From Candidatus Bathyarchaeota archaeon (lineage in GTDB: Archaea > Thermoproteota > Bathyarchaeia > Bathyarchaeales > Bathycorpusculaceae): a stretch of DNA of 15,162 nt. Of this stretch, positions 1 to 6,051 are shown in pieces. The notes under the pieces are model-generated. The model saw nothing but the letters and a program-made list of their open reading frames with translations, searched no databases and was not told the origin of the DNA. The stretch is from contig JAGTQT010000003.1 of assembly GCA_018396615.1 (NCBI GenBank), positions 45,211 to 60,372 of the forward strand, in the 5' to 3' direction. How positions within the stretch are numbered: the first letter of the stretch is position 1; each line of letters begins with the position of its first letter. The translations under genes and the position numbers were made by a program.

Positions 1-574
1 AGATTCTGCTTAGCGAGTGTTTCATGGCAACCGACTGGGCCCAAGATGCATGCTTTTTTACGTCGTCCTCAAGAAGCTGGGCATCACCTGCAACAAGAAC
101 GACGGGGACTTCATATTCTCCTGCCACATATCCGTTTAGGAGGAACTCACTTGCGACAACGCCGTTAACTTCTACTCTGTTTATACTTCCGCCACTGTAT
201 GTGTGGTCAAAAGAGGATTTTGCGGTTCCAAACTTTGCGTGATATCCTAAAAACAATGCGGCATCGCAGCTTTCAACACCTGAAACCATGCTGAGCGGAC
301 GCATAAATCCGCGAACAACCTCCACGTATTCCGGCATCTCATCAATGAGAAGGTTTACCATGGGTCCATGGCTATCTGCTACGAGGATTTCGTTGAAACC
401 ATTTTTACTGAGCTCATCGACGACGGCTAGTGTGACTTTTGTGGCTATTCTGCGGGCTTCCTCGTATAATGCGCCTTTCAGGTTGAGGTGGCCGGGGATC
501 ACTATGTGGGGCATTCCTTCCATGTCAACTGAGATAAAGGCTTTCATTGGCATCAATTCTATGAGATTAGACAT
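1..574 (-). CDS. D-aminopeptidase, peptidase M55 (DppA) family, 3' end outside window
   Basis: This gene runs off the left edge of the window, so only about 191 N-terminal residues are visible. They match the zinc-dependent M55 D-aminopeptidase (DppA) family, which removes N-terminal D-amino acids from peptides. I can see ISVDMEG (D17, E19), ADSHG (H69), FLGYHA (H112), FDHTYS (H124) and VVASEF (E143). By analogy with Bacillus DppA, D17, E19, H69, H112 and E143 would bind zinc and H124 would be the catalytic histidine. The start is uncertain: the ATG at 574 gives a 9-residue extension with no Shine-Dalgarno, and internal ATGs at 553 and 547 (MKAFISVDMEG) fit the usual family N-terminus better. 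It is divergent from the small gene at 837. Whether it acts in peptide scavenging or cell-surface turnover cannot be told from this window. Confidence 0.9.
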   Translation of the reverse strand, partial: MSNLIELMPMKAFISVDMEGMPHIVIPGHLNLKGALYEEARRIATKVTLAVVDELSKNGFNEILVADSHGPMVNLLIDEMPEYVEVVRGFMRPLSMVSGVESCDAALFLGYHAKFGTAKSSFDHTYSGGSINRVEVNGVVASEFLLNGYVAGEYEVPVVLVAGDAQLLEDDVKKHASWAQSVAMKHSLSRI

Positions 575-770
575 AGTAGATTAAAGATTTTTCGACGCTG
601 TTTGTTGATGTCATCCTTTTTTGAAATATGAGGTAAAATCGTGGATGAGGCAGCGGATTTGTCTGCGTTGCGAAGTATTCTACAATATCTGCAAAATGTT
701 TCACTCAATTCACTTAACTAAACACTTGCACGAGTCACTCACATGGACATTAACTCAGTTGATAACAACA

Positions 771-826
771 ATTATATAAGACCTCAAAGTTCTAGTATGC
801 TCTTAAATTTAAAAACAACTGAGGTG
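771..826 (+). promoter_or_regulatory. TATA box and Shine-Dalgarno of the small gene at 837
   Basis: ATTATATAAG at 771-780 is a strong archaeal TATA-like box. It would place the transcription start near 803-808. GAGGTG at 821-826 is a good ribosome binding site 10 nt before the ATG at 837. The rest of the divergent intergenic region (575-770) has no other element I can name. Confidence 0.6.
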
Positions 827-836
827 TCAAAGAGAC

Positions 837-1061
837 ATGGTAAGTGAAGGAAAAGGAAACTTGTTCAGAAGAAAAGACGGCAAATACCTCATCTACATCC
901 CCTTAGACCTAGCGGAAGACAGCATGTTTCCATTTAAAGACTACCGCAAAACAAAAAGAGGCGCCGACTCGATTCCTCTGAAAGTAAGTTTCAAAATTGG
1001 CGACAAAAAACTGTTAATTGAAAGATGGGATGGACCAGACAAACAGGCAGCAGAAGAATAG
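837..1061 (+). CDS. Small conserved-looking basic protein of unknown function (74 aa)
   Basis: A 74-residue soluble protein with a good promoter and ribosome binding site. It begins MVSEGKGNLFRRKDGKY and continues with YLIYIPLDLAEDSMFPF, then a VSFKIGDKKLLIE strand-like segment and an acidic tail. There is no signal peptide, membrane segment or cysteine motif. The alternation of short hydrophobic strands (LIYIPLDL, IPLKVSFKI, KKLLIERW) suggests a small beta fold, loosely like AbrB/SpoVT swapped-hairpin proteins, but I cannot assign the family. I have the impression of similar proteins in uncultured archaea, without being able to check. The stop codon lies inside an imperfect inverted repeat (1047-1110) that may shape the mRNA 3' end. 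Confidence 0.8.
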   Translation: MVSEGKGNLFRRKDGKYLIYIPLDLAEDSMFPFKDYRKTKRGADSIPLKVSFKIGDKKLLIERWDGPDKQAAEE

Positions 1062-1110
1062 CCGCAGCAAGCTACCCCCTCACACTACAAAACCATGCGG
1101 CTTCTGCTGC
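1047..1110. repeat. Imperfect inverted repeat spanning the stop codon of the 837 gene
   Basis: The left arm is GCAGCAGAAG (1047-1056) plus CCGC (1062-1065), with a 5-nt bulge containing the TAG stop. The right arm is GCGGCTTCTGCTGC (1097-1110). This makes 14 base pairs around a 31-nt loop. T-rich sequence follows on the plus strand at about 1111-1143. It could be a transcription-termination or mRNA-stability structure, or a relic of an inverted duplication. Confidence 0.55.
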
Positions 1111-1567
1111 TTTGTTCATGCTAGTCTCCTCCATTTTTTCTTATTCACTCGAGCACATGAATATTCCTCGACATTTTTCTCCTCTGCTCTTATGCTTGAA
1201 TAATGAATTTGGGATACGCGTTTGTAATTCTGATTCTGATTTCAGAAACCACATATGTATGAAACAGACACACTGCAAATGGCGAAGCAAATTGAGAAAA
1301 AAAATAGCTGTGAACGTTCAAGCTTCGAAAATTATTACCGTCAATTCGCAATATTCACATCAAGATCTGAAAAAGACTGCTTTTGACACACCAAGTTGCA
1401 AGTTACCTGATGAGAAGAAGAAAGAAGCCAGCAAACCCTTGTATCTAGTTAGGTACGAGTAACCTATCTCTGCTGTAATATTCGCCAATGCTTCCTCCCA
1501 AGATTTTTATCGCTATCTATATTTATTGTAGATCTTGTACCAGCCTTTACATTGAGAGTCGTTAGCT
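1066..1567. other. Gene-poor stretch of about 500 bp, possibly decayed coding sequence
   Basis: No recognisable gene lies here. The plus strand stays open in one frame to 1462, including an ATG at 1259 that would give a 67-aa lysine-rich product (MKQTHCKWRSKLRKK at its start). It has no Shine-Dalgarno, no family resemblance and unremarkable composition, so I do not call it. On the minus strand GGAGGAG (1132-1126) sits 6 nt before an ATG (1119-1117), but the reading frame is only 15 codons long, stopping at 1072. The last part (about 1480-1567) contains the promoter of the GIY-YIG gene. Confidence 0.5.
1516..1526 (+). promoter_or_regulatory. TATA-like box of the GIY-YIG gene
   Basis: TCTATATTTAT at 1516-1526 is a TATA-like element about 42 nt before the ATG at 1568. 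It would give a short leader starting near 1550. The ribosome binding site is weak (GAGAG near 1554). Confidence 0.45.
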
Positions 1568-1870
1568 ATGCCTTACTATGTATACATGATTGCTTGCGAG
1601 GGCGGAGGCTTTTACACGGGATGTACTAAGAACGTTGATTTGAGGTTTATGCTTCACATGAGTGGAAGAGGAGCACGCTACACGAGGATGCATAAGCCTA
1701 GAAAACTTGTCTACGTTGAAGAAATGAAGTCGCGAAGTGACGCGATGAAAAGAGAGAAAGTTCTTAAAAGGCTGAGCCACAGCCAGAAAGTTCAACTTGC
1801 AAAATCTGCATTTAAGCATGCCAAAAGTTTCAAACAGGGAAACATGTCTCTCGGCGCTAAGCATAAATAA
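1568..1870 (+). CDS. GIY-YIG domain protein, YhbQ/UPF0213 type
   Basis: A 100-residue single-domain GIY-YIG protein of the small YhbQ/UPF0213 group. The motif is present as YYVYMI (residues 3-8) followed by GFYTG (14-18), where the 'YIG' element is YTG as is common in this subgroup. R26 and H30 (LRFMLH), SGRGARYTR (32-40), KLVYVEE (46-52) and E63 (AMKREKVLK) fill the expected catalytic and core positions. Full GIY-YIG nucleases cut DNA by a single-metal mechanism, but cellular roles of YhbQ-type proteins are poorly established, so an endonuclease activity is inference. The C-terminal tail (about 77-100) is basic and may help bind nucleic acid. It is monocistronic, with its own promoter, and the next gene also has its own. 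Confidence 0.9.
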   Translation: MPYYVYMIACEGGGFYTGCTKNVDLRFMLHMSGRGARYTRMHKPRKLVYVEEMKSRSDAMKREKVLKRLSHSQKVQLAKSAFKHAKSFKQGNMSLGAKHK

Positions 1871-1890
1871 CTATCATTTTCCATCATATT

Positions 1891-1929
1891 CTTATATCCT
1901 GCAGCATGTTTTCTAATTATAGGAGAGGT
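1891..1929 (+). promoter_or_regulatory. TATA box and Shine-Dalgarno of the desulforedoxin-like gene
   Basis: CTTATATCC starting at 1891 is a TATA-like box, predicting a transcript start close to 1917-1922. AGGAGAGGT at 1921-1929 is a strong ribosome binding site just upstream of the ATG at 1935. The 5' leader would be very short. Confidence 0.55.
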
Positions 1930-1934
1930 AGAAA

Positions 1935-2075
1935 ATGGCTAAGAAAAAAGGTGCCAAATACAAGTGTGAAAAATGTGGAATGATTGTTGTAGTAGATCAG
2001 ACATGCGGCTGTGCTGAATGTGACTTGATCTGTTGCGACATGCCGATGAAGGAAGTCAAACCCAAAGCCAAGTGA
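1935..2075 (+). CDS. Desulforedoxin-like small iron/zinc protein with extra cysteines (46 aa)
   Basis: A 46-residue protein, short enough to be missed by length filters, with a strong Shine-Dalgarno and TATA box. KYKCEKCG (C11, C14) and LICCDMPMKEV (C33, C34) reproduce the Cys-X2-Cys ... Cys-Cys iron site of desulforedoxin and of the N-terminal domain of desulfoferrodoxin. Unlike classical desulforedoxin, the loop between the pairs carries three further cysteines, C24, C26 and C29, in TCGCAEC. Four cysteines could bind one Fe(SCys)4 centre and the other three could join a second metal or be redox active. The superoxide-reductase catalytic domain of desulfoferrodoxin is absent. Its likely role is small-scale electron transfer or metal handling in oxidative stress defence, which is inference. 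The lysine-rich N-terminus and tail suggest a soluble cytoplasmic protein. Confidence 0.85.
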   Translation: MAKKKGAKYKCEKCGMIVVVDQTCGCAECDLICCDMPMKEVKPKAK

Positions 2076-2179
2076 ACTTCTTTTTTCGGCGTCAGTTTCC
2101 CGCTTTTTTCTACAGCGCTGTCTTATGTTTCTGTCTGCTCCATTCCGCTTTCAATTTGGCAATAAATGCTTCTTTATTT

Positions 2180-2344
2180 TCAGCGATCTGCCCCCTTTAC
2201 TTGCTTCCAAGCGTTTGGGCAATCCTTGTAATTTACGCCTGCGATGCGGTGTATGGCTCTGTCAATTTCCTGTCTGTTTGCGCTTGTCAATTCTATTCCG
2301 GCTTTTTCCAAGATTTCTTTGAGATGTCTTAGATAACAGGTCAT
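2180..2344 (-). CDS. Small alpha-helical conserved-looking protein (54 aa)
   Basis: A 54-codon minus-strand frame fits exactly between neighbouring genes. The product begins MTCYLRHLKEILEKAGIEL, continues TSANRQEIDRAIHRIAGV, and ends with NYKDCPNAWKQVKGADR. Its amphipathic helices with regular Leu/Ile spacing and its two cysteines look like a real protein, not a chance frame. GGAG lies about 9 nt before the ATG on the minus strand, and a TATA-like GTTATAGG lies further upstream near 2380-2390. I have the impression that archaeal genomes carry similar 55-75 residue proteins, but the function is unknown. It is convergent with the desulforedoxin-like gene. A longer plus-strand frame here (2033-2332) is its antisense shadow and overlaps the preceding gene. 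Confidence 0.65.
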   Translation of the reverse strand: MTCYLRHLKEILEKAGIELTSANRQEIDRAIHRIAGVNYKDCPNAWKQVKGADR

Positions 2345-2452
2345 GTTTCAACTCCAAATTGTTATTTAGGAATGGTAATGCCTATAACGCTTATCTGGTC
2401 GGGGTCACATGACTTGGGAAATAAGATTTCTGCTTAGGATTGTTACTTCATA

Positions 2453-2461
2453 AAAATATTA
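2453..2461 (+). promoter_or_regulatory. TATA-like box of the GOLD-like membrane protein gene
   Basis: AAAATATTA at 2453-2461 lies about 28 nt before the ATG at 2489. There is no Shine-Dalgarno, so the mRNA may be leaderless or nearly so. Confidence 0.5.
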
Positions 2462-2488
2462 TCTGCCGCAAAAATAAAGTTTACATAA

Positions 2489-2950
2489 ATGGTCTTTCAG
2501 AGACAGCGCGCAATCCTTCCTCTTGTTATTTTAGTAATTTCAATTTTCTTTTGTGCTGCATCCGCCACAACAGCACAGTTTGTGGTTCATGCGGGAGGAG
2601 AAGCATCTAGGATTCTTAATCTTGCTGTGGATGACCATGTCTTGATAGATTTCAGCGTTATAGGCCAATCTGTCCACACCTTGCGGTTTTATCTTGCATG
2701 CCCAAATGGTACGGTCATCGATTTTGGCGAAACAGCAGACTTTAACTACCGCTTTGTATGTGTGGATGCTGGCAACTACACTATGAAATTCTCCAATTCT
2801 GATTCTGTGGAAGATAAGCTTGTGACACTTAACTACGAGATCGAGCATTACCTTTTTGGTTTGCCTCAAATGCTGTTTCTGGCAGTCGTGGTTGCGGTGC
2901 TCTGTGTTGCAGCAGTCGCAGTCTTCATTCTTATGGGAAAACCGCATTAA
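2489..2950 (+). CDS. Secreted, C-terminally membrane-anchored GOLD-like (emp24/p24-like) domain protein
   Basis: A 153-residue protein of unknown function with clear type I membrane topology. Residues 9-29 form a hydrophobic signal segment ending in ASATTAQ. Residues 30-125 form an extracellular beta-rich domain, and residues 127-148 form one transmembrane helix before a tiny tail (MGKPH). The middle domain has the pattern of GOLD domains: VDDHVLIDFSVIG, then RFYLACPNGTVIDFG, YRFVCVDAGNYTMKFSNSDS and VTLNYEIEHY. GOLD domains occur in eukaryotic p24 cargo receptors, which have the same signal-GOLD-helix order. This protein lacks their coiled coil and dilysine tail, so only the fold is proposed. 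Two cysteines could form a disulfide. It precedes the aldolase gene, which has its own promoter, so a shared role is unproven. Confidence 0.75.
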   Translation: MVFQRQRAILPLVILVISIFFCAASATTAQFVVHAGGEASRILNLAVDDHVLIDFSVIGQSVHTLRFYLACPNGTVIDFGETADFNYRFVCVDAGNYTMKFSNSDSVEDKLVTLNYEIEHYLFGLPQMLFLAVVVAVLCVAAVAVFILMGKPH

Positions 2951-3026
2951 AAAAGATGAAGCTGTTGAACTGTAGACGCAAAAAAGGTTGCTTTTGCTAG
3001 CTGCATTCATTTCGGGCGTGAAATGA

Positions 3027-3065
3027 TTTATATCGACTCACAGTAAATATCAGTCCGCGGTGAAG
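3027..3065 (+). promoter_or_regulatory. Promoter and ribosome binding site of the aldolase-phosphofructokinase operon
   Basis: TTTATAT at 3027-3033 is a TATA box that would start transcription near 3053-3058. GGTGAAG at 3059-3065 is the ribosome binding site that selects the TTG start at 3070. Confidence 0.55.
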
Positions 3066-3069
3066 AACA

Positions 3070-3987
3070 TTGCTTCATACAAATAAGGATATTCTCACAA
3101 AAGCGCTGGAAAAAGGATATGCCGTTGGCGCCTACAACATAAACAACCTGGAAGCCTTACTTGCTGTTTCAGAGGCTTCAGTTGAGGAAAAGTCGCCTGC
3201 AATTGTTGCTGTCACACCCAGCGCCATAAAATATGGGGGTCTAGCCTACCTTTCCAACCTTGTGAAGACCGCGGCTGAATCCGTGCCTGTTCCGATGTCG
3301 CTGCATCTTGATCACGGTGAGGATTTTGAAGTTGTCTCAAAATGTGTGTCTGCTGGCTTTACTTCGGTTATGATTGATGGGTCGCATCTAGATTTTGAAG
3401 GGAATATTGCCTTGACAAGAAAAGTTGTTGAGCTGGCGCATCCAAAAGGTGTTTCAGTCGAAGCGGAGCTTGGCAGACTGGCAGGTGTTGAAGAGAAAAC
3501 AGTAGAGGAGAAAGAGGCCATCTTAACTGATCCTGCTGCCGCTGTGGAGTTTGTTAAGCGTACAGGTGTTGACGCGCTTGCTGTTGCTGTGGGTACTTCT
3601 CACGGAGCCTACAAGTTTAAGGGCGAAGCGAAACTTGATTTTGAAAGGCTCAGGGTCATTAGAGAAAAAGTGCACATACCTCTTGTGCTGCATGGAGCAT
3701 CAAGTGTTCCGGCATGGATAATTGAGAAAGCCACCAAGTACGGCGCCGAGCTTGGCGGAGCCAAAGGCATTCCAGAAGAGCACATAAAAAGAGCTATTTC
3801 GCTTGGCATTGCAAAGATAAACATTGATACCGATCTGAGGCTGGCTTTTACCGCGACCGTGCGCGAGGTTCTTGCGAATTCGCCTAAGGAGTATGATCCT
3901 AGAAAGATTCTGGGTCCAGCTAAAGACGCCATGAAAGAGGTTGTGAAAGGCAAGATGCGCTTGTTTGGGAGTTCAGGAAAAGCCTAG
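3070..3987 (+). CDS. fba: Class II fructose-bisphosphate aldolase
   Basis: This enzyme reversibly splits fructose 1,6-bisphosphate into dihydroxyacetone phosphate and glyceraldehyde 3-phosphate in glycolysis and gluconeogenesis. At 305 residues it is a normal-length, zinc-dependent class II aldolase. SLHLDHG contains catalytic D81 and zinc ligand H82; VEAELGRLAG contains E133; GTSHGAY contains H178; and LVLHGASS contains H208. INIDTDLRLAFT binds substrate phosphate. Translation starts at TTG 3070, supported by GGTGA a few nt upstream and by a family-typical N-terminus (MLHTNKDIL, then AVGAYNINNLEA). The phosphofructokinase gene begins 13 nt after its stop, so the two are probably co-transcribed and catalyse consecutive steps. 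Many archaea instead use DhnA-type class I aldolase or the bifunctional FBP aldolase/phosphatase, so a bacterial-type class II enzyme here may reflect old lateral transfer. Confidence 0.97.
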   Translation: MLHTNKDILTKALEKGYAVGAYNINNLEALLAVSEASVEEKSPAIVAVTPSAIKYGGLAYLSNLVKTAAESVPVPMSLHLDHGEDFEVVSKCVSAGFTSVMIDGSHLDFEGNIALTRKVVELAHPKGVSVEAELGRLAGVEEKTVEEKEAILTDPAAAVEFVKRTGVDALAVAVGTSHGAYKFKGEAKLDFERLRVIREKVHIPLVLHGASSVPAWIIEKATKYGAELGGAKGIPEEHIKRAISLGIAKINIDTDLRLAFTATVREVLANSPKEYDPRKILGPAKDAMKEVVKGKMRLFGSSGKA

Positions 3988-4000
3988 GCAGGATGAAATA

Positions 4001-5029
4001 ATGAAGGTTGGAGTATTAAGTGGAGGCGGTGATGCTCCTGGAATCAATGCTGTCATAAGGGCAGTTGTTAGGAAGGGTATTCAAAAGTATCATTATGATA
4101 TCCTTGGCATAAAAGATGGGTGGCGCGGGCTACTGGAGAATGAGTTTGTTTCTCTGGACTTGAAGGCAGCTTCAGGGATTCTTCCTCGTGGAGGATCTAT
4201 TCTAGGCACTTCTAGGACAAACCCTTTCAAAGACAAGAAGTCTCCTCAAATAGCTTTGAAAAATGCTAAAAAAGCTGGAATAGGAGCGTTTGTGGTTATA
4301 GGCGGCGACGACACGTTAAGTGTGGGTCATCAGTTTAGCAAGCTTGGACTTAAGTGTGTAGGCGTGCCCAAAACAATTGACAATGACTTGGTGGGAACTG
4401 ACTACACTTTTGGGTTCATGACGGCTGTCGCGATTGCCACTGAAGCCCTTGATAGGCTGCACACTACGGCTGAAACACATCATAGAGTTATGATACTTGA
4501 AGTTATGGGCAGATACACTGGTTGGATTGCCCTTATGGCAGGGCTTGCAGGCGGAGCAGACGCCATATTGGTGCCGGAGAGACCTTTTGATGTGAAAGCC
4601 ATATGCGCATCTATAAAACGTAGACAGGAAAGAGGAAGAAACTTCAGCATCATCGTAGTCGCCGAAGGAGCGAGACCTAAAGGCGGAAAGGAAGTTGTTT
4701 ACAGCGAAACGGTGGACGAGTTTGGACATATTAGGCTTGGAGGAATAGGATACTATCTTGGTAAGGAGATTGAGCGGCGATTAAAGATGGAAACCCGCGT
4801 TGTGGTTTTGGGTCATCTTCAGCGAGGCGGTTCGCCTACGCCTTTTGACAGAGTTTTGGCTACGCGCTTGGGGATAGCTGCCATAGACCTTGTGCACGAA
4901 AAGAAGTTTGATCACATGGTAGGGATCAGAGGAAGCAAGATTATCGCGGTGCCGTTGGAAAAGGTTATTGGTAAAAGAAAATCTGTCGACCCAGAGCTTT
5001 ATGACATAGCTAGCGTGTTTTTTGGCTGA
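4001..5029 (+). CDS. 6-phosphofructokinase, PfkA family, with PPi-type cosubstrate signature
   Basis: A 342-residue PfkA-family enzyme that phosphorylates fructose 6-phosphate to fructose 1,6-bisphosphate, the substrate of the upstream aldolase. I start it at ATG 4001 (MKVGVLSGGGDAPG), 13 nt after the aldolase stop and preceded by AGGATGA. An upstream in-frame start at 3965 would overlap the aldolase. Key motifs are GGGDAPGINA (8-17), PRGGSILGTSR (62-72), GGDDT (101-105), PKTIDND (123-129), EVMGRYTGW and GHLQRGGSPTPFDR. Numbering coincides with Escherichia coli PfkA: residue 104 is Asp instead of Gly and residue 124 is Lys instead of Gly. In characterised family members this pair marks pyrophosphate-dependent enzymes, where Asp104 blocks the ATP alpha-phosphate. 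I therefore predict a reversible PPi-dependent enzyme, but the cosubstrate needs an assay. Its 3' end overlaps the second phosphofructokinase gene by 31 bp. Confidence 0.95.
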   Translation: MKVGVLSGGGDAPGINAVIRAVVRKGIQKYHYDILGIKDGWRGLLENEFVSLDLKAASGILPRGGSILGTSRTNPFKDKKSPQIALKNAKKAGIGAFVVIGGDDTLSVGHQFSKLGLKCVGVPKTIDNDLVGTDYTFGFMTAVAIATEALDRLHTTAETHHRVMILEVMGRYTGWIALMAGLAGGADAILVPERPFDVKAICASIKRRQERGRNFSIIVVAEGARPKGGKEVVYSETVDEFGHIRLGGIGYYLGKEIERRLKMETRVVVLGHLQRGGSPTPFDRVLATRLGIAAIDLVHEKKFDHMVGIRGSKIIAVPLEKVIGKRKSVDPELYDIASVFFG

Positions 5030-6000
5030 CGCCTATAATATGCTGCTAGCATTTTGGCAAGCGCTACGAGCTGCGGACTTGAAGGTTTTTCCTTGCGGCA
5101 TGACTCTTCAAGTTTAACTTGAGTTATCCTTCCATCTTGTATTCCGGCAATGCTGTTTTCCTTTCCAAGAGCAGCCAGTTCTACTGCCTTTTCTGCGAAT
5201 AAGCATGCTAAAAGTCGACTACGTGCAGTGGGGTTCCCGCCCCTTTGGACGTAGCCCAAGGTGCTAAATCTGACTTCGGCGCCTGTCTCTTTTTCAATAG
5301 TTTTCATCAGCTTATTTGTGCTTTTTACTCCTTCGGCAGCTACTATGATTCCTGAGCGTTTCCCTTTTGCAGTGTTCTCTTTCATGGTTCTGACGATTTC
5401 GGCTTCATTGATCTTTACCTCCGGAACGAGTATTGTTTCTGCGCCAACTGCTAGACCTATGGTTGCAGCTAGAAAGCCGCGTGTGCGCCCCATGACCTCT
5501 ACGATGAAGATACGCTCATGCGAGACGGCGGTGTCACGTATCTTGTCTATTTCGGCGACTGCTGTATTTACTGCGGTGTCAAAGCCTATTGTTTCCTCTG
5601 TTCCGAAGATATCGTTATCGATTGTTGCCGGTATGCCAATGATCTGTGTATCTGTTTTCTTGCTTAGCGCATATGCCCCTCTGAAGGAGCCGTCGCCTCC
5701 TATTACGATGAGACTGGCTATCTTGTTTTCTGCTAGTGTTTGTGCTGCTTTTTCTAAGCCTTCCTCTGTTTTGAACGCGTCGCAACGTGAGGTGTACAAA
5801 ATGGTGCCGCCAAGATGTATTATGCCTCCGACTGAACGTGGGGTTAGTTTGCGGAAAGTGTTAGTTATTAATCCTTCCCAACCTTTCTCGAAGCCGTAAA
5901 CCTGAAAACCCTCAGCGTATGCTAGACGCGTAACGGCACGTATCGCAGCGTTCATGCCTGGGGCGTCTCCGCCGCTTGTGACAAGGGCTATGGCCTTCAA
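4999..6000 (-). CDS. pfkA: ATP-type 6-phosphofructokinase, PfkA family (second paralogue)
   Basis: A 333-residue PfkA-family enzyme on the minus strand, tail-to-tail with the first. Motifs are TSGGDAPGMNAAIRA (8-22), LGGTILYTSR (63-72), GGDGS (101-105), PATIDND (124-130), EVMGRTRGF and GYVQRGGNPTARSR. Glycine at position 104 is the ATP-dependent signature. The residue matching E. coli Gly124 is Ala125, a small side chain also compatible with ATP. The start ATG 6000 has a strong Shine-Dalgarno (GAGGAGAT on the minus strand, about 6006-6013) and its own promoter. The two paralogues differ strongly along their length (for example GGDDT versus GGDGS and HHRVMI versus HERIFI), so this is an old divergence, not a recent tandem duplication. 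The C-terminal tail (RRQPKNTLAMS) is encoded in the region antisense to the end of the other gene. Confidence 0.96.
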   Translation of the reverse strand: MKAIALVTSGGDAPGMNAAIRAVTRLAYAEGFQVYGFEKGWEGLITNTFRKLTPRSVGGIIHLGGTILYTSRCDAFKTEEGLEKAAQTLAENKIASLIVIGGDGSFRGAYALSKKTDTQIIGIPATIDNDIFGTEETIGFDTAVNTAVAEIDKIRDTAVSHERIFIVEVMGRTRGFLAATIGLAVGAETILVPEVKINEAEIVRTMKENTAKGKRSGIIVAAEGVKSTNKLMKTIEKETGAEVRFSTLGYVQRGGNPTARSRLLACLFAEKAVELAALGKENSIAGIQDGRITQVKLEESCRKEKPSSPQLVALAKMLAAYYRRQPKNTLAMS

Positions 6001-6051
6001 AGAGTATCTCCTCTCGGGTTTTATTGTGCGCGGCAGCGGTTTTACCTTTTT

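Noticed and set aside
1025..1462. Open plus-strand frame of 145 codons after the 837 gene
   Set aside because: It overlaps the end of a better supported gene, lacks a ribosome binding site, and its translation has no family resemblance or sensible domain pattern.
1562..1864. 100-codon minus-strand frame opposite the GIY-YIG gene
   Set aside because: It is antisense to a clear GIY-YIG protein and its translation resembles nothing known to me.
2033..2332. 99-codon hydrophobic plus-strand frame
   Set aside because: It overlaps the desulforedoxin-like gene and is antisense to the better supported 54-aa minus-strand gene. Its hydrophobicity comes from reading the opposite strand of a lysine- and glutamate-rich gene.
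2540..3010. 156-codon minus-strand frame
   Set aside because: It is antisense to the GOLD-like gene, which has a convincing signal peptide, domain and membrane anchor.
3965..4000. Upstream start for the first phosphofructokinase
   Set aside because: It would overlap the aldolase gene by 23 nt and add residues that the family lacks. ATG 4001 has a Shine-Dalgarno and gives the standard N-terminus.
5261..5899. 212-codon plus-strand frame rich in serine and valine
   Set aside because: It lies entirely opposite the second phosphofructokinase, whose motifs are unmistakable.
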